Part shown: positions 62,196-64,000 of the stretch, piece after piece
Position numbering within the stretch: the stretch's first letter is position 1
Layout of the letters: each line of letters starts with the position of its first letter
NCBI GenBank assembly: GCA_003298465.1
Contig: QNGA01000009.1
Coordinates: 62,001 to 126,000, forward strand
DNA length: 64,000 nt
Direction: 5' to 3'
From: a halophilic archaeon
GTDB lineage: Archaea > Halobacteriota > Halobacteria > Halobacteriales > Haladaptataceae
Notes under the pieces: generated by a model
Told to the model about the DNA's origin: nothing
Databases searched by the model: none
Seen by the model: only the letters and a program-made list of their open reading frames with translations
Position numbers and translations under genes: made by a program

Positions 62196-63125
62196 ATGAA
62201 AACAATCGAGGAAGCATTTGACTACGACCGTGCCCTCATCTTTGGTGTCGGTGGCTGCGGAGACATTGTTAGTACAATTCCCACAGCACAGTTCCTAGAA
62301 GCACACGGTGTCGAGGTAGTATTAGGGGGCGTCGCTTGGGAACGAGTAGTGGTCGATTCACAGCCTGGGCCACGTCATTTCTCCGAAATCCAGGAAATTG
62401 AAAGGCTCAATGAAACGGTCGCGCTAGCATCTGAAGCCACTCAAACAGAAGACGGAATAGAGTTCGCAGAAACTCAAATTGCTAAACATTACCAAGAGAG
62501 GGTGGTCCTAATCGATATTGCTGGTGGCGCACAAGGTGTGGCGAATGGAATTGATGATGCATGCAACAAACTCGACATTGATCTTGTTATAGGTACAGAT
62601 GCGGGGGGAGATGTTTTAGCAGCAGGAGAAGAGGAGGGAATAAAGAGTCCACTTACGGATGCAGTGATGCTTTCAGCACTTGCACAATTGACTACTAAGT
62701 CCTGTCTTGGCGTCTATGGCTATGGGAGTGACGGAGAACTCACTCATGAAGAGATCGGCAATGGAATTATGCGGGCTGCAAGGCGAGATGGATATCTAGG
62801 AGCATGGGGCCTTACTCCCCAAATCATTGAAGAGCTCACGGAAGTTCTTGAGATGGTCACCACAGAGGCAAGCCGACTTCCTGTGAGGGTGGCAAAGGGA
62901 GATGATAGCGAGATAATGATTCGCGATGGTGATCGATCAGTGAATCTTACACCCACAAGTACCGTTACATTCTATCTGAATCCGACGTCAGTCGCTGATA
63001 CTTCAGACTTAGCAGATTATGTCCGTCACACGGAGTCTTTTGAAGGTGCGCAGAAGGCGCTTTCCCAAGCGGGTTACAAAACCGAATTAGATTTCGAAAA
63101 ACAGTTCGCCGAAAACGAACCCTAG
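62196..63125 (+). CDS. DUF1152 domain protein
   Basis: A 309-residue cytoplasmic protein of the archaeal DUF1152 family. Features are RALIFGVGGCGDIVSTIPTA near the start (a Gly-rich phosphate or nucleotide loop), VVLIDIAGGAQGVANGIDDA, LVIGTDAGGDVLAAGEEEGI with SPLTDAVMLSALAQL, and RRDGYLGAWGLTP. The GTDAGGD loop and Asp pair suggest binding of a phosphorylated or metal-linked ligand. The reaction is unknown in this family. It stands after the second IclR gene. Confidence 0.88.
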   Translation: MKTIEEAFDYDRALIFGVGGCGDIVSTIPTAQFLEAHGVEVVLGGVAWERVVVDSQPGPRHFSEIQEIERLNETVALASEATQTEDGIEFAETQIAKHYQERVVLIDIAGGAQGVANGIDDACNKLDIDLVIGTDAGGDVLAAGEEEGIKSPLTDAVMLSALAQLTTKSCLGVYGYGSDGELTHEEIGNGIMRAARRDGYLGAWGLTPQIIEELTEVLEMVTTEASRLPVRVAKGDDSEIMIRDGDRSVNLTPTSTVTFYLNPTSVADTSDLADYVRHTESFEGAQKALSQAGYKTELDFEKQFAENEP

Positions 63126-63129
63126 CGAC

Positions 63130-63462
63130 CTACTTTTCGTGCTTTAATCCCAAGGAATCGAGCTCCGACTTCGTCCCCGAATTTAACCGTGTGAGCTTTT
63201 CCCGAACAGTACGGTTCCTTTCGTCGAATTCCTCAACAAACGTCTTTGCTTTCTCAGTCGTTACCGCGCCTTGTCTGGTTGGCACGATAAGGTTTTGCTC
63301 TTCTAGCTTTCGAAAAGAATACCGGACTTTATGTTGGCGGTACCCAGTTTTTTTGGACATTTTCAATATGCCAATCGGCTCTTTTTTGAGAACCCATTCA
63401 AGCACCGATATGTGGCGGTAAAGGATGTCCACTTCCTTCTCAAGGCGATCAATCATCGGCAT
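63130..63462 (-). CDS. winged-helix / coiled-coil regulator (phage-repressor-like)
   Basis: A 110-residue DNA-binding protein. The winged helix reads LEWVLKKEPIGILKMSKKTG, RQHKVRYSFRKLEEQNLIVP, TRQGAVTTEKAKTFVEEFDE, and a basic, helical C-terminus follows. The type resembles haloarchaeal PhiH1-like repressor or small MarR-like proteins. It starts at Met1 or Met3 and converges with DUF1152 (4 bp between the stops). Target unknown. Confidence 0.7.
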   Translation of the reverse strand: MPMIDRLEKEVDILYRHISVLEWVLKKEPIGILKMSKKTGYRQHKVRYSFRKLEEQNLIVPTRQGAVTTEKAKTFVEEFDERNRTVREKLTRLNSGTKSELDSLGLKHEK

Positions 63463-63690
63463 TTCTGATTAGGATGTCCACGAGTTAACTCTTGCTGTCC
63501 TCACGCCTTTGAGGAGAACCGTATCGCACCTACAGCAATAGATCAATATTTTTATCTGCAAATTATATTGGAAATCATACCGAACTGTTTATTTTGTTGG
63601 AACACGTTCCCACAGTCGACATGGAGTGCAAAGGCTGACTCCAAGTGGTCCACAAGCAACTACCAAATCACGCACCTCAAAGGAATCAAT

Positions 63691-63990
63691 ATGACTGATT
63701 ACAATACACCTCGAGCTACAGCAATCGGCCAGCACCCAATACGCTCGCAATCGGCTCACAACACGTCTACAATCACAAATAAGATCACAAAGACAGTCGC
63801 TGAGGCAGCTGATTGCCCGATTCATGAGCTCCCACCTCTCTACGAAGTGATCGATCCTGATGCATTAGCAAACTTATTTGCACCAACATTTGAGGGAGAA
63901 GAACGAACAACGGGACAGGTGACGTTCACGTACTTTGGCTACAAAGTTACTGTCAAAAGCACTGGGAACATAACGACAAACCCAATATAA
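63691..63990 (+). CDS. HalOD1 domain protein
   Basis: A 99-residue protein with the haloarchaeal output domain 1 (HalOD1): ITKTVAEAADCPIHELPPLY, EVIDPDALANLFA, and GQVTFTYFGYKVTVKSTGNI. The domain appears alone or fused to response regulators and is thought to act in signal output; its mechanism is unknown. The start at 63691 (MTDYNTPRATAIG) is preferred over longer frames that lack the family pattern. It ends 10 bp before the window edge. Confidence 0.8.
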   Translation: MTDYNTPRATAIGQHPIRSQSAHNTSTITNKITKTVAEAADCPIHELPPLYEVIDPDALANLFAPTFEGEERTTGQVTFTYFGYKVTVKSTGNITTNPI

Positions 63991-64000
63991 GGTTCAAAGT

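Noticed and set aside
1..64000. tRNA and rRNA genes
   Set aside because: No T-loop/acceptor pattern or conserved rRNA stretch was seen while reading; a tRNA scan would settle it.

Overview
The window comes from a haloarchaeon (class Halobacteria). The proteins are acidic. There are bacterio-opsin-activator (Bat) type regulators with the HTH_10 domain, a HalOD1 domain, a halolysin-type subtilase, twin-arginine lipoprotein signals on the binding proteins, an ISH-type transposase remnant, an archaeal Orc1/Cdc6, and many TATA boxes 22-30 nt upstream of start codons (leaderless mRNAs). The genus cannot be read from the sequence. By eye the first ~14 kb is more GC-rich than the rest, and the window holds several decayed genes, which suits a secondary replicon or a genomic island.

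Layout. 0-4.5 kb: end of a Bat-type regulator, a DrrAB-like ABC exporter, a broken transposase, an IS200/IS605-type end hairpin, a truncated HxlR regulator and a DUF488 protein. 4.7-17 kb: membrane and Tat-exported proteins of unknown role, glutamate dehydrogenase translationally coupled to a 47-residue zinc protein, a 960-residue Bat-type sensor regulator, a dead MFS transporter and a small HTH protein. 17-33 kb: an S9 (DPP-IV/prolyl-oligopeptidase-like) peptidase, a complete glycine cleavage operon (gcvT-gcvH-gcvPA-gcvPB), the ACT-domain stump of a threonine dehydratase, a Tat-exported subtilase and a five-gene peptide ABC transporter operon. 34-57 kb: a dense proline and hydroxyproline block. 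It holds three pita-bread (M24) hydrolases, proline dehydrogenase, a second peptide ABC transporter split by an aldolase gene, EtfBA, a cupin, an unusual SDR, P5C dehydrogenase, a PutP-type symporter, an aminotransferase, a DAO-type FAD oxidoreductase, a trans-3-hydroxyproline dehydratase and an IclR regulator. 57-64 kb: a probable replication origin beside orc1/cdc6, an EamA permease, a second IclR regulator, a DUF1152 protein, an HTH protein and a HalOD1 protein.

How the genes fit together (inference). A secreted subtilase and two Dpp systems would bring in peptides. The DPP-IV-like enzyme and Xaa-Pro peptidases would cut them next to proline. Proline would go through ProDH and P5CDH to glutamate and glutamate dehydrogenase. 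Glycine would go to the glycine cleavage system. 3-Hydroxyproline would enter through the Cys-to-Thr racemase-like dehydratase. 4-Hydroxyproline could run through ProDH, P5CDH, the aminotransferase and the Schiff-base aldolase to pyruvate and glyoxylate. Gly, Pro, 4-Hyp and 3-Hyp together are the signature of collagen or gelatin, so the window reads as a collagen-peptide (proline-rich peptide) utilisation island. A GTTC-N9-GAAC palindrome occurs three times at 55-58 kb, once just upstream of the IclR gene's TATA box, and may be its operator. Starts were moved from the longest ORF where a TATA box or signal peptide decided it.
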